A stretch of DNA of 64,000 bases from Streptomyces sp. DH5 (GCF_020873915.1 NZ_JAHWGP010000010.1:62001-126000); one strand, 5' to 3'. Shown: positions 49,276-59,034, counted from the first letter of the stretch. Notes: generated by a model from the sequence alone, not told the origin. Numbers and translations are program-made.

Positions 49276-50088
49276 TCAGACCGTGGGGTGCTGGAACTCC
49301 TCCTCGCGGGGACGGTGCGTGCGCAGCCAGCCCTCGGCGTAGGCCACCGCGTCCGCCAGCGGGAACAGCCGGGCCCCGGCCGCCCCCACCGTGCCGCGCA
49401 CGACGGGACGGTCGCGTTCGAAGTCGTGTCCCAGCTCGTCGAAGCCCTCGGAGGTGATCGACACCTCGGTCACCGTCTCCCAGCCCCCGGGGCCGGGGCG
49501 GCCGACCTCGACGCGCGGGGACGGCACGCGGTACTCGGCGAGGTGGAAGGCGGTGCAGGCGTCGTAGCCGGCGCCGAGCAGCAGCACGCGCGCGCCGAGC
49601 CGCTCCAGCGTCGCCAGCGGACTGTGCTCGCCCAGCCGGCAGTCGGTCGCGTGCCCCGCGACGATCTCCGCCGCGCGGCGGCCGACCGCCGCGAACGACG
49701 TCTGGGGGTGTGCGGAGCGCAGCGCGCCCGGCCAGGTCCGTACGGTCTCCGGTATCACGCCGACCCCGCGCGAGGGTGTGGTCAGCGGGTCGTACGCGGG
49801 CATCGTCGCCCGGATCGTCTCCCACCACTCGCGCGGCACGGGCGGGGCCTGCCACAGCGCCGGGTCGGAGAGATCGCCGGTCTGCGTGGGCACGACCAGC
49901 GTGCCGTCCGGGCCGAGCACGTCCAGGAGCGCCCGGACCACGGTGGCAGCGCCGCCGTTGACCCAGCCGAGGGAGCTGAGCGAGGAGTGCGCGAGAAGGA
50001 TCTCGCCCTGCCGGACACCGAGCGCGCCGAGCCGCGCCGTCAGGGAGTCGCGGGTGACGAGCGGGCCGGTCGGAGCGGGTGTGGGCAT
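49276..50088 (-). CDS. AAC(3)-family aminoglycoside N-acetyltransferase
   Basis: This 270-aa antibiotic_NAT-fold protein has HSSLSSLGWVNGG, VVPTQTGDLSDP, TTPSRGVGVIPETVRTWPG, RSAHPQTSFAAVG and the histidine motif DCRLGEHSPLATLE, all typical of AAC(3) enzymes that use acetyl-CoA. Environmental members often act on unknown amines, so drug resistance is only a possibility. It is divergent from the suf operon and shares the palindrome-rich region 50089-50249. Confidence 0.88.
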   Translation of the reverse strand: MPTPAPTGPLVTRDSLTARLGALGVRQGEILLAHSSLSSLGWVNGGAATVVRALLDVLGPDGTLVVPTQTGDLSDPALWQAPPVPREWWETIRATMPAYDPLTTPSRGVGVIPETVRTWPGALRSAHPQTSFAAVGRRAAEIVAGHATDCRLGEHSPLATLERLGARVLLLGAGYDACTAFHLAEYRVPSPRVEVGRPGPGGWETVTEVSITSEGFDELGHDFERDRPVVRGTVGAAGARLFPLADAVAYAEGWLRTHRPREEEFQHPTV

Positions 50089-50130
50089 GGTCGGGGAGTG
50101 TGCAGGAAGCGGCCGCCGGGCGCCACCGGT

Positions 50131-50144
50131 TTTGATCGATCAAA
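50131..50144. promoter_or_regulatory. Perfect palindrome TTTGATCGATCAAA
   Basis: A 14-bp exact palindrome lies 43 bp upstream of the AAC(3) start, in the region shared with sufR. It is a candidate operator; I cannot name the regulator. Confidence 0.5.
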
Positions 50145-50164
50145 GATCGTTTCCGCAGGTCGGA

Positions 50165-50178
50165 TTAGGTATACCTAA
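50165..50178. promoter_or_regulatory. Perfect palindrome TTAGGTATACCTAA
   Basis: A 14-bp exact palindrome whose TTAGG/CCTAA ends recall iron-box half-sites (DmdR/IdeR), but with a 4-nt instead of a 9-nt centre. It may overlap a -10 (TAGGTA). Confidence 0.5.
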
Positions 50179-50236
50179 GTGACGCAGCGCACCGTGGGCC
50201 GGTCGGGCGCGGCTTGCCGGTCCCGGATGAATTACG

Positions 50237-50250
50237 CAACAATGGCGTTG
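50237..50250. promoter_or_regulatory. SufR operator CAAC-N6-GTTG over the sufR start
   Basis: CAACAATGGCGTTG matches the motif I recall for Streptomyces SufR autoregulation. It overlaps a possible -10 (AACAAT, 50238-50243, with TTGCCG 18 nt upstream) and the first base of GTG 50250. Confidence 0.65.
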
Positions 50251-50972
50251 TGAAAAACGGCGAGCATCCGACGGGGCCTCCCCACGAGGAACTGGCAACC
50301 GGTGAGCGGTCGACCCGCAACCGCGTCGCCCGCTCCATCCTGGACCACGGCCCGTCGACCGTCGCCGAGCTGGCCGAGCGCCTCGGACTCACCCAGGCGG
50401 CCGTACGCCGGCACCTGGACACGCTGGCCGCCGACAACGTCGTGGAGGCCCGCGAGCGGCGCGTCTACGGCGCCCGCACGCGCGGACGCCCCGCCAGGGT
50501 CTTCTCCCTCACCGACTGCGGACGGGACGCCTTCGACCAGTCGTACGACAAGCTGGCGGTGGACGCCCTGCGCTGGATCGGCGAGCGGGAGGGCGGCAGC
50601 GAGGCGATCGCCGCGTTCGCCCGCGCCAGGATCGCCGCCCAGGCCGAGACGTACCGCAGGGCGGTCGAGGGCGTGGCCCCCGAGGAACGGACGGAAGCGC
50701 TGGCCAGGGCCCTGAGCGCGGACGGGTACGCTGCAACGGCGCGCAGCGCACCGGTCGGCGAACAGCTCTGCCAGCACCACTGCCCGGTCGCCCACGCCGC
50801 CGAACAGTTCCCGCAGCTGTGCGAGGCCGAGACGGAGTTCTTCGCCGAGCTGCTCGGTACCCACGTACAGCGGCTGGCGACGATCGCGCACGGCGACGGC
50901 GTCTGCACGACGTTCATCCCCAAGATTTCCCACCACGCATCTGAAAGCACGTCCGGGAGGAACCCCGCATGA
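50250..50972 (+). CDS. sufR: Iron-sulfur regulator SufR
   Basis: This 240-aa DeoR/ArsR-like winged-helix protein ([21 protein letters not shown]) has a C-terminal cysteine cluster ([16 protein letters not shown], then FPQLCEAE) that binds an Fe-S cluster in homologues. It represses its own suf operon when clusters are sufficient. GTG 50250 gives the family start VKN; ATG-type codons upstream (to 50214) are less likely. Its stop overlaps sufB (ATGA). The operator lies on its start codon. Confidence 0.92.
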   Translation: MKNGEHPTGPPHEELATGERSTRNRVARSILDHGPSTVAELAERLGLTQAAVRRHLDTLAADNVVEARERRVYGARTRGRPARVFSLTDCGRDAFDQSYDKLAVDALRWIGEREGGSEAIAAFARARIAAQAETYRRAVEGVAPEERTEALARALSADGYAATARSAPVGEQLCQHHCPVAHAAEQFPQLCEAETEFFAELLGTHVQRLATIAHGDGVCTTFIPKISHHASESTSGRNPA

Positions 50973-52390
50973 CTCTCCCCACGGAGACTGCCCACCCCGA
51001 GCTGGAGGGTCTGGGCACCTACGAATACGGCTGGGCCGACCGTGACGAGGCCGGTGCGTCGGCACGCCGCGGCCTGAACGAGGACGTCGTCCGGGACATC
51101 TCCGCGAAGAAGGACGAGCCGGAGTGGATGACCAAGCTCCGCCTCAAGGGGCTGCGCCTGTTCGAGAAGAAGCCCATGCCGAACTGGGGCTCCGACCTCT
51201 CCGGCATCGACTTCGACAACATCAAGTACTTCGTGCGCTCCACGGAGAAGCAGGCGGAGTCCTGGGAGGACCTCCCCGAGGACATCAAGAACACCTACGA
51301 CAAGCTGGGCATCCCGGAGGCCGAGAAGAAGCGCCTCGTCGCCGGTGTCGCCGCCCAGTACGAGTCGGAGGTCGTCTACCACCAGATCCGTGAGGACCTG
51401 GAGGAGCAGGGCGTCATCTTCCTGGACACGGACACGGCCCTGAAGGAGCACCCGGAGCTCTTCAAGGAGTACTTCGGCACGGTCATCCCGGTCGGCGACA
51501 ACAAGTTCGCGTCGCTGAACTCCGCCGTGTGGTCGGGCGGCTCCTTCATCTACGTCCCGCCGGGCGTGCACGTGGAGATCCCGCTCCAGGCCTACTTCCG
51601 GATCAACACCGAGAACATGGGCCAGTTCGAGCGGACCCTGATCATCGTCGACGAGGGCGCCTACGTGCACTACGTCGAGGGCTGCACCGCGCCGATCTAC
51701 AAGTCGGACTCGCTGCACTCCGCGGTCGTCGAGATCATCGTCAAGAAGAACGCCCGCTGCCGCTACACGACCATCCAGAACTGGTCGAACAACGTCTACA
51801 ACCTGGTCACCAAGCGCGCCGTGGCCTACGAGGGCGCGACCATGGAGTGGGTCGACGGCAACATCGGCTCCAAGGTGACGATGAAGTACCCGGCCGTCTA
51901 CCTCATGGGCGAGCACGCCAAGGGCGAGACGCTGTCCATCGCCTTCGCCGGCGAGGGCCAGCACCAGGACGCGGGCGCCAAGATGGTCCACATGGCCCCC
52001 AACACCTCGTCCAACATCGTCTCCAAGTCGGTGGCGCGCGGCGGCGGCCGCACCTCCTACCGCGGTCTGATCGAGATCGGCGAGGGCGCCCCGGGCGCCA
52101 AGTCCAACGTGCTGTGCGACGCGCTGCTCGTCGACACCATCTCCCGCTCGGACACCTACCCGTACGTGGACGTCCGCGAGGACGACGTGTCCATGGGCCA
52201 CGAGGCGACCGTCTCCAAGGTCTCCGAGGACCAGCTCTTCTACCTGATGAGCCGCGGCCTGAGCGAGTTCGAGGCGATGGCGATGATCGTGCGCGGCTTC
52301 GTCGAGCCGATCGCCAAGGAACTGCCGATGGAGTACGCGCTGGAGCTCAACCGGCTGATCGAGCTGCAGATGGAAGGCGCGGTCGGCTGA
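50969..52390 (+). CDS. sufB: Fe-S cluster scaffold SufB
   Basis: This 473-aa protein is the core scaffold of the SufBCD complex. It contains [16 protein letters not shown], the beta-helix core and [20 protein letters not shown] near the end; cysteines are in VEGCTAP and SNVLCDALL. No intein is present, unlike some mycobacterial SufB. ATG 50969 overlaps the sufR stop. A perfect hairpin follows before sufD. Confidence 0.97.
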   Translation: MTLPTETAHPELEGLGTYEYGWADRDEAGASARRGLNEDVVRDISAKKDEPEWMTKLRLKGLRLFEKKPMPNWGSDLSGIDFDNIKYFVRSTEKQAESWEDLPEDIKNTYDKLGIPEAEKKRLVAGVAAQYESEVVYHQIREDLEEQGVIFLDTDTALKEHPELFKEYFGTVIPVGDNKFASLNSAVWSGGSFIYVPPGVHVEIPLQAYFRINTENMGQFERTLIIVDEGAYVHYVEGCTAPIYKSDSLHSAVVEIIVKKNARCRYTTIQNWSNNVYNLVTKRAVAYEGATMEWVDGNIGSKVTMKYPAVYLMGEHAKGETLSIAFAGEGQHQDAGAKMVHMAPNTSSNIVSKSVARGGGRTSYRGLIEIGEGAPGAKSNVLCDALLVDTISRSDTYPYVDVREDDVSMGHEATVSKVSEDQLFYLMSRGLSEFEAMAMIVRGFVEPIAKELPMEYALELNRLIELQMEGAVG

Positions 52391-52398
52391 CACCGGCC

Positions 52399-52421
52399 CG
52401 GGGCGGCCACCGGCCGCCCCG
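52399..52421 (+). terminator. Perfect 10-bp hairpin between sufB and sufD
   Basis: CGGGGCGGCC and GGCCGCCCCG pair around ACC. Inside an operon this is more likely a stability or attenuation element than a full terminator. Confidence 0.55.
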
Positions 52422-52469
52422 CCGTTCCGTCAAGCCCCTTACGTAAGGAAAGCGAGCACTACGACAGCC

Positions 52470-53690
52470 ATGGCTGAGGCTCAGAACTCCCCCACCTCCG
52501 GCTACGCTCCGGCGGGGGGACCCCCGCCCGTGGGTTCCACCACCGCGGGCTCGATCGCGGTGGCCGCCGAGTCGACCGTCGCCACGCGCATGAGCGCGCC
52601 CCCGTCCTTCGACGTGGCGGACTTCCCCGTCCCCCACGGCCGCGAGGAGGAGTGGCGGTTCACCCCGCTGGAGCGGCTGCGCGGGCTGCACGACGGCACC
52701 GCAACCGCCACCGGCGGGGGCGTCAAGGTCGCCGTCGAGGCGCCCGAGGGCGTCACCGTCGAGACCGTCGGCCGCGACGACGCGCGGCTCGGCCGCGCCG
52801 GCACCCCCGTGGACCGCGTCGCCGCCCAGGCCTACTCCGCCTTCGAGCAGGCCTCGGTCGTGACCGTGCCGAAGGAGACCGTCCTCACCGAGCCGATTCG
52901 CATCGTGGTGCGGGGCGAGGGCGGCACCGCCTACGGCCACCAGCTGGTCGAGCTCGGCGCCTTCGCCGAGGCCGTGGTGGTCATCGACCACACCGGTGAC
53001 GCGGTGCTCGCCGCCAACGTCGACTTCGTCCTCGGTGACGGCGCCAAGCTGACCGTCGTCTCCGTCCAGGACTGGGACGACAAGGCGGTGCACGTCGCCC
53101 AGCACAACGCCCTCGTCGGCCGCGACGCCGGCTTCAAGTCGGTCGTCGTCACCTTCGGCGGCGACGTCGTCCGCCTCCACCCGCGCGTGACCTACGCCGG
53201 CCCCGGTGGCGAGGCCGAGCTGTACGGCCTGTACTTCACCGACGCCGGCCAGCACCAGGAGCACCGCCTCCTGGTCGACCACAACGTGCCGCACTGCAAG
53301 TCCAACGTGGCCTACAAGGGCGCGCTCCAGGGCACCGACGCGCACGCCGTGTGGATCGGTGACGTGCTCATCGAGGCCAAGGCCGAGGGCACCGACACCT
53401 ACGAGATGAACCGCAACCTGGTGCTCACCGACGGCGCCCGCGTCGACTCCGTGCCCAACCTGGAGATCGAGACCGGCGAGATCGTCGGCGCCGGCCACGC
53501 CTCCGCCACCGGCCGCTTCGACGACGAGCAGCTCTTCTACCTGATGGCCCGCGGCATCGCCGAGCAGGACGCCCGCCGCCTGGTCGTGCGCGGCTTCTTC
53601 GCCGAGCTCGTCCAGCAGATCGGCGTCCCGGACATCGAGGAGCGGCTCATCGCCAAGATCGAGGAGGAGCTGGAGGCGGCGGTCGGATGA
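52470..53690 (+). CDS. sufD: Fe-S cluster assembly protein SufD
   Basis: This 406-aa SufB paralogue partners SufB and SufC. It has DFPVPHGREEEWRFTPLERL near the N-terminus and the C-terminal ATGRFDDEQLFYLMARGI. The first 40 residues are Gly/Pro/Ser-rich and non-conserved. AAGGAAAGCGA is 17 nt before ATG 52470 and is partly inside the palindrome CCTTACGTAAGG (52437-52448). The stop overlaps the ferredoxin start (ATGA). Confidence 0.95.
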   Translation: MAEAQNSPTSGYAPAGGPPPVGSTTAGSIAVAAESTVATRMSAPPSFDVADFPVPHGREEEWRFTPLERLRGLHDGTATATGGGVKVAVEAPEGVTVETVGRDDARLGRAGTPVDRVAAQAYSAFEQASVVTVPKETVLTEPIRIVVRGEGGTAYGHQLVELGAFAEAVVVIDHTGDAVLAANVDFVLGDGAKLTVVSVQDWDDKAVHVAQHNALVGRDAGFKSVVVTFGGDVVRLHPRVTYAGPGGEAELYGLYFTDAGQHQEHRLLVDHNVPHCKSNVAYKGALQGTDAHAVWIGDVLIEAKAEGTDTYEMNRNLVLTDGARVDSVPNLEIETGEIVGAGHASATGRFDDEQLFYLMARGIAEQDARRLVVRGFFAELVQQIGVPDIEERLIAKIEEELEAAVG

Positions 53691-54004
53691 CCTTCCAACG
53701 CGCCTGCGGGCTCAGTGAGCTGGAGGAGGACACCCCGAAGCGGGTGGAACTCGACGGCACGCCGGTCTCCGTCGTGCTCACCGAGGGCGAGGTGTTCGCG
53801 ATCAACGACATCTGCTCGCACGCCAACGTCTCCCTCTCGGAGGGCGAGGTGGACGACTGCCACATCGAGTGCTGGCTGCACGGCTCGCGTTTCGACCTCC
53901 GTTCCGGCAAGCCCGACGCCCCCCCGGCGACGCGCCCCGTCCCCGTATACCCCGTAAAGATCGAAGGGGACGACGTGCTCGTCTCCGTCACCCAGGAGTC
54001 CTGA
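53687..54004 (+). CDS. Rieske-type ferredoxin of the suf operon
   Basis: This 105-aa soluble [2Fe-2S] protein resembles ferredoxin subunits of aromatic-ring dioxygenases. The ligands are in CSHANVSLSEG (CxH) and CWLHGSRFDL (CxxH). Located between sufD and sufC, it probably supplies electrons during cluster assembly, or is an early client. ATG 53687 overlaps the sufD stop; sufC starts 7 bp later. Confidence 0.92.
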   Translation: MTFQRACGLSELEEDTPKRVELDGTPVSVVLTEGEVFAINDICSHANVSLSEGEVDDCHIECWLHGSRFDLRSGKPDAPPATRPVPVYPVKIEGDDVLVSVTQES

Positions 54005-54011
54005 GGCATCC

Positions 54012-54772
<761 letters not shown>

Positions 54773-54776
<4 letters not shown>

Positions 54777-56029
54777 CACAGATGCCGGGCCTCCTCGACA
54801 CAGAGGCGATCCGCAAGGACTTCCCCATCCTGGACCGCCAGGTCCACGACGGCCGGAAGCTCGTGTACCTGGACAACGCGGCGACCTCGCAGAAGCCGCG
54901 CCAGGTGCTGGACGCTCTCGCCGAGTACTACGAGCGCTACAACGCCAACGTCCACCGCGGTGTGCATGTGCTCGCCGAGGAGGCCACGGCGCTGTACGAG
55001 GGCGCGCGCGACAAGGTCGCGGAGTTCGTCAACGCCCCCTCGCGCGACGAGGTGATCTTCACCAAGAACGCCTCGGAGTCGCTCAACCTCGTGGCCAACA
55101 TGCTCGGCTGGGCCGACGAGCCCTACCGGGTGGACCACGAGACCGAGATCGTCATCACGGAGATGGAGCACCACTCCAACATCGTGCCGTGGCAGCTGCT
55201 CGCGCAGCGCACGGGTGCGAAGCTGAAGTGGTTCGGGCTGACCGACGACGGCCGGCTCGACCTGTCGAACATCGACGAGGTCATCACCGAGAAGACGAAG
55301 ATCGTCTCCTTCGTGCTGGTGTCCAACATCCTGGGCACGGTCAACCCGGTCGAGGCGATCGTGCGCCGCGCCCAGGAGGTCGGCGCGCTGGTGTGCATCG
55401 ACGCCTCGCAGGCCGCGCCGCACATGCCGCTGGACGTCCAGGCCCTCCAGGCCGACTTCGTCGCCTTCACCGGCCACAAGATGTGCGGCCCGACCGGCAT
55501 CGGCGTCCTCTGGGGCCGCCAGGAGCTGCTGGAGGACCTGCCGCCGTTCCTCGGCGGCGGCGAGATGATCGAGACCGTGTCGATGAGCTCGTCGACCTAC
55601 GCGCCGGCCCCGCACAAGTTCGAGGCGGGCACCCCGCCGATCGCCCAGGCGGTCGGACTCGGCGCGGCGATCGACTACCTGTCGGCCATCGGCATGGACA
55701 AGGTCCTCGCCCACGAGCACGCCATCACCGAGTACGCCGTCAAGCGGCTCACCGAGGTTCCGGACCTGCGCATCATCGGCCCCGCCACGGCCGAGGACCG
55801 CGGAGCCGCGATCTCGTTCACCCTCGGTGACATCCACCCGCACGACGTGGGCCAGGTCCTCGACGAGCAGGGCATCGCGGTCCGGGTCGGCCACCACTGC
55901 GCGCGGCCCGTCTGCCTGCGGTACGGAATTCCCGCGACCACGCGAGCGTCGTTCTACCTGTACTCCACGCCGGCCGAGATCGACGCACTGGTCGACGGCC
56001 TGGAGCACGTACGGAACTTCTTCGGATGA
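54773..56029 (+). CDS. sufS: Cysteine desulfurase SufS
   Basis: This 418-aa PLP enzyme releases sulfur from cysteine for cluster building. The PLP lysine is in FTGHKMCGPTG, the persulfide cysteine in RVGHHCARPVC, and YLDNAATSQKP and EMEHHSNIVPWQ are typical of group II desulfurases. GTG 54773 overlaps the sufC stop. sufU, its sulfur acceptor, follows 11 bp later. Confidence 0.97.
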
Positions 56030-56040
56030 GGGGCTGAGGC

Positions 56041-56505
56041 GTGAAGCTGGACTCGATGTACCAGGACGTCATCCTGGACCACTACAAGAACCCGCACGGG
56101 CGTGGTCTGAGAGACGGCGACGCCGAGGTGCACCACGTCAACCCGACGTGCGGTGACGAGATCACGCTGCGCGTGAAGTACGACGGCACGACGATCAGCG
56201 ACGTCAGCTACGAGGGGCAGGGCTGTTCCATCAGCCAGGCCTCCGCCTCCGTGCTGAACGACCTGCTGGTCGGCAAGGACCTCGCCGAGGCGCAGCGGAT
56301 CCAGGAGACCTTCCTGGAGCTGATGCAGTCCAAGGGGAGGATCGAGCCCGACGACGCGATGGAGGAGACCCTGGAGGACGCGGTCGCGTTCGCCGGGGTG
56401 TCCAAGTATCCCGCCCGGGTGAAGTGCGCCCTCCTCAGCTGGATGGCGTGGAAGGACGCGACGGCCCAGGCGCTGGGCGCCGACGCCGAAAGGACAACGG
56501 CATGA
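56041..56505 (+). CDS. sufU: Zinc-dependent sulfurtransferase SufU
   Basis: This 154-aa SufU/IscU-like protein accepts sulfur from SufS. Zinc/sulfur cysteines are in NPTCGDE, GQGCSIS and VKCALLS, and the spacer between the second and third is the longer SufU type. GTG 56041 follows GAGGGGCTGAGGC. The stop overlaps the next gene (ATGA). Confidence 0.95.
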   Translation: MKLDSMYQDVILDHYKNPHGRGLRDGDAEVHHVNPTCGDEITLRVKYDGTTISDVSYEGQGCSISQASASVLNDLLVGKDLAEAQRIQETFLELMQSKGRIEPDDAMEETLEDAVAFAGVSKYPARVKCALLSWMAWKDATAQALGADAERTTA

Positions 56506-56834
56506 GCGAGACCGTGGAGATGAAGCCGGCTTCCGAGGAGGAGGTCCGGGAGGCGCTGATGGACGTCGTCGACCCCGAGCTGGGCATCGACGTCGTCAAC
56601 CTCGGCCTGATCTACGGCGTCCACATCGACGACTCCAACGTGGCGACCATCGACATGACCCTGACGTCGGCGGCCTGCCCGCTGACGGACGTCATCGAGG
56701 ACCAGGCGAAGTCCGCCACGGACGGCCTGGTCAGCGAACTGCGCATCAACTGGGTCTGGATGCCGCCGTGGGGACCCGACAAGATCACCGACGACGGTCG
56801 TGAGCAGCTGCGGGCGCTGGGCTTCAACGTCTGA
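56502..56834 (+). CDS. sufT: SufT/MIP18-family (DUF59) Fe-S maturation factor
   Basis: This 110-aa protein has the family motif VVDPELGIDVVNLGLIY and the reactive cysteine in TSAACPLTDVIEDQ. SufT helps load clusters into client enzymes. ATG 56502 overlaps the sufU stop; the frame is open upstream to 56424, inside sufU. It ends the suf operon, with a perfect hairpin 17 bp later. Confidence 0.9.
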   Translation: MSETVEMKPASEEEVREALMDVVDPELGIDVVNLGLIYGVHIDDSNVATIDMTLTSAACPLTDVIEDQAKSATDGLVSELRINWVWMPPWGPDKITDDGREQLRALGFNV

Positions 56835-56851
56835 CACCCGCTGGGCACCGA

Positions 56852-56885
56852 AGAACGGCGACGCCTCCCGGGGCGTCGCCGTTCT
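56852..56885 (+). terminator. Perfect 14-bp hairpin ending the suf operon
   Basis: Arms 56852-56865 and 56872-56885 are exact complements with the loop TCCCGG. Confidence 0.85.
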
Positions 56886-56928
56886 CGTGCGTTCCGGTGC
56901 GTGGGAGGACCTGGGAGGGCCCCCGTCG

Positions 56929-56948
56929 ATGTGTACGCTCGTACACAT
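56929..56948. promoter_or_regulatory. 20-bp perfect palindromic operator over the SMR start
   Basis: ATGTGTAC-GCTC-GTACACAT has exact 8-nt arms. It contains a possible -10 (TACGCT) and its last two bases are the AT of the SMR start codon. It is the natural operator for the TetR encoded downstream. Confidence 0.75.
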
Positions 56949-57267
56949 GGGATACCTGCTGCTCGCCGGCGCCATCGCCGCCGAGGTGTGCGCCACCACC
57001 GCCATGAAGTACAGCGACGGCTTCAGCAGGCTCTGGCCCTCGCTGCTGACGGTGCTCGGATACATCGTCTCCTTCGGTCTCCTCGCCCAGACGCTGCGCA
57101 CCGTCGCCGTCGGCACTGCCTACGCCATCTGGGCCGGGGTGGGCACCGCGGCCATCGCCGGCATCGGCGTGGCGTTCCTGGGTGAAGGGCTGACCGCCGC
57201 CAAGGCCGCCGGGATCGCGCTGATCATCATCGGCGTCGTGGTGCTCAACCTGGGCGGCTCCCACTGA
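56947..57267 (+). CDS. Small multidrug resistance (SMR) transporter
   Basis: This 106-aa protein has four helices and the essential membrane glutamate Glu13 (AGAIAAEVCATTAMK), with YAIWAGVGTAAIAGIGVAFLGE typical of EmrE-like proton antiporters for cationic drugs or guanidinium. No guanidine riboswitch is seen. ATG 56947 begins the family sequence MGYLLLAG; there is no ribosome site, so leaderless translation is likely. The stop and the TetR start overlap (TGATG). Confidence 0.92.
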   Translation: MGYLLLAGAIAAEVCATTAMKYSDGFSRLWPSLLTVLGYIVSFGLLAQTLRTVAVGTAYAIWAGVGTAAIAGIGVAFLGEGLTAAKAAGIALIIIGVVVLNLGGSH

Positions 57268-57878
57268 TGGCCCGGCGCTACGACCCCCAGCGGCGCCGGC
57301 GGATCATCGACGCCGCGATCCGGGTCGTGGGCCGCGGCGGCATCGCCGGGCTCAGTCACCGCAGTGTCGCCGCCGAGGCCGACGTTCCGCTCGGCTCCAC
57401 CACCTACCACTTCAGGACCCTCGACGAGCTGATGGTCGCCGCCCTGCGGCAGGCCGGCGAGGGCTTCGCCGGCCTGGTCGCCGCCCGCGGCGGACTCGAG
57501 GACCCGCGCACCGACCTGGCGACCTCACTGGCGGCCCTGATGGGCGAATGGCTCGCGGGCGACCGCACGGACGTGGAACTGGAGTACGAGCTGTACCTGG
57601 CCGCCCTGCGCCGCCCCGCCCTGCGCCCCGTGGCGGCCGAGTGGTGCGAGGGCCTCGCCGGGCAGCTGTCCCGCCGCACCGACCCGGTCACCGCCCGGGC
57701 GCTGGTCGCCCTGATGGACGGCATCTTCCTCCAGGTGCTGCTGACCGGCACGGCCTACGACGAGGCGTACGCGCGGGACGTTCTGCGACGGGTGATCCCG
57801 GAGGGACGGCCCGGGACCGGCCGACGGGCCGAGGACGCCGGCGCACGCACGCCCCGGCGCGGCCCGACCGGCACGTGA
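57267..57878 (+). CDS. TetR-family repressor of the SMR gene
   Basis: This 203-aa regulator has the TetR helix-turn-helix (GIAGLSHRSVAAEADVPLGS, then TTYHFRTLDEL) and a variable ligand domain with a basic, disordered tail. Its overlap with the SMR gene and the palindrome at the SMR start point to a self-contained inducible efflux unit. Confidence 0.92.
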   Translation: MARRYDPQRRRRIIDAAIRVVGRGGIAGLSHRSVAAEADVPLGSTTYHFRTLDELMVAALRQAGEGFAGLVAARGGLEDPRTDLATSLAALMGEWLAGDRTDVELEYELYLAALRRPALRPVAAEWCEGLAGQLSRRTDPVTARALVALMDGIFLQVLLTGTAYDEAYARDVLRRVIPEGRPGTGRRAEDAGARTPRRGPTGT

Positions 57879-57919
57879 GACGCCCGGGGACCGGTTCGCG
57901 TCCGTGGGCGCCGGACGGT

Positions 57920-57925
57920 TAGGTT
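57920..57925 (+). promoter_or_regulatory. Candidate -10 box (TAGGTT) of dapD
   Basis: TAGGTT lies 6 nt before ATG 57932 with no ribosome site between. No good -35 is evident. Confidence 0.4.
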
Positions 57926-57931
57926 GCCCTT

Positions 57932-58921
57932 ATGACCGACACGACTGCTCAGAGCACCACCGGTGCGGTGGCCGCCGGCCTCGCCACCCTCGCCGCCGAC
58001 GGCACCGTCCTCGACACCTGGTTCCCCGCCCCCGAACTCGTGGCCGAGCCCGGACCCTCGGGCACCGAGCGGCTCTCCGCCGAGCGGACCGCCGAGCTGC
58101 TGGGCGGCGGCGCCACCGCGGCGGTGGGACCGGACGCACGCCGGGGTGTCGAGGTCGTCGCGGTCCGCACGGTCATCTCCTCGCTGGACGAGAAGCCGGT
58201 CGACGCGCACGACGTCTACCTGCGCCTGCACCTGCTCTCGCACCGCCTGGTGAAGCCCCACGGCCAGAACCTGGACGGCATCTTCGCCCACCTCGCCAAC
58301 GTCGCCTGGACCTCGCTCGGCCCGGTCGCCGTGGACGACGTGGAGAAGGTGCGCCTCAACGCCCGCGCCGAGGGCCTGCACCTCGCCGTGACGTCCGTCG
58401 ACAAGTTCCCCCGCATGACGGACTACGTCGCCCCCAAGGGCGTCCGCATCGCCGACGCCGACCGGGTGCGGCTCGGCGCGTACCTCGCCGAGGGCACCAC
58501 CGTGATGCACGAGGGCTTCGTCAACTTCAACGCCGGCACGCTCGGCACGTCGATGGTCGAGGGCCGCATCTCGGCCGGCGTCGTCATCGGTGACGGCTCC
58601 GACATCGGCGGCGGCGCCTCCACCATGGGCACCCTGTCCGGCGGCGGCAACGTGCGCATCTCCGTCGGCGAGCGGTGCCTGATCGGCGCCGAGGCGGGCG
58701 TCGGCATCGCCCTCGGCGACGAGTGCGTGGTCGAGGCCGGCCTGTACGTCACCGCCGGTACCCGGGTCACCATGCCCGACGGCGAGGTCGTCAAGGCCCG
58801 TGACCTGTCCGGCGCCTCCCACATCCTCTTCCGCCGCAACTCCGTCACCGGCACCGTGGAGGCCCGCCCGAACAACGCGGTCTGGGGCGGTCTCAACGAC
58901 GTCCTGCACAGCCACAACTGA
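57932..58921 (+). CDS. dapD: Tetrahydrodipicolinate N-succinyltransferase
   Basis: This 329-aa enzyme uses succinyl-CoA in the lysine/diaminopimelate pathway. It is the actinobacterial type: an N-terminal domain, then a left-handed beta-helix of hexapeptide repeats ([40 protein letters not shown]). The substrate residues are in [13 protein letters not shown]. The DapA-like gene at 60925-61808 acts one pathway step earlier, but is frameshifted. A T-rich perfect terminator follows. Confidence 0.95.
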   Translation: MTDTTAQSTTGAVAAGLATLAADGTVLDTWFPAPELVAEPGPSGTERLSAERTAELLGGGATAAVGPDARRGVEVVAVRTVISSLDEKPVDAHDVYLRLHLLSHRLVKPHGQNLDGIFAHLANVAWTSLGPVAVDDVEKVRLNARAEGLHLAVTSVDKFPRMTDYVAPKGVRIADADRVRLGAYLAEGTTVMHEGFVNFNAGTLGTSMVEGRISAGVVIGDGSDIGGGASTMGTLSGGGNVRISVGERCLIGAEAGVGIALGDECVVEAGLYVTAGTRVTMPDGEVVKARDLSGASHILFRRNSVTGTVEARPNNAVWGGLNDVLHSHN

Positions 58922-58982
58922 CCCGCCGTCCGCGCCCGTCCGGGTGGCGGCCGCGCTGACGCCGAACCGAGGGGTCGCCCCG

Positions 58983-59034
58983 GCGGGCCGGACCGCACCG
59001 CGTGTGAACGCGGTGCGGTCCGGCCCGCTTTTTT
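58983..59034 (+). terminator. Textbook intrinsic terminator after dapD
   Basis: Perfect 21-bp arms (58983-59003, 59008-59028) with a GTGA loop are followed by six T (59029-59034). It is the only hairpin in the window with a clear T-tract. Confidence 0.97.

Noticed and set aside
56886-56946. Guanidine riboswitch before the SMR gene
   Set aside because: The region is 60 nt, mostly a palindromic operator, and lacks the conserved riboswitch motifs I know.
58983-59034. Small regulatory RNA in the long hairpin after dapD
   Set aside because: A perfect stem followed by six T directly after a gene is fully explained as an intrinsic terminator.
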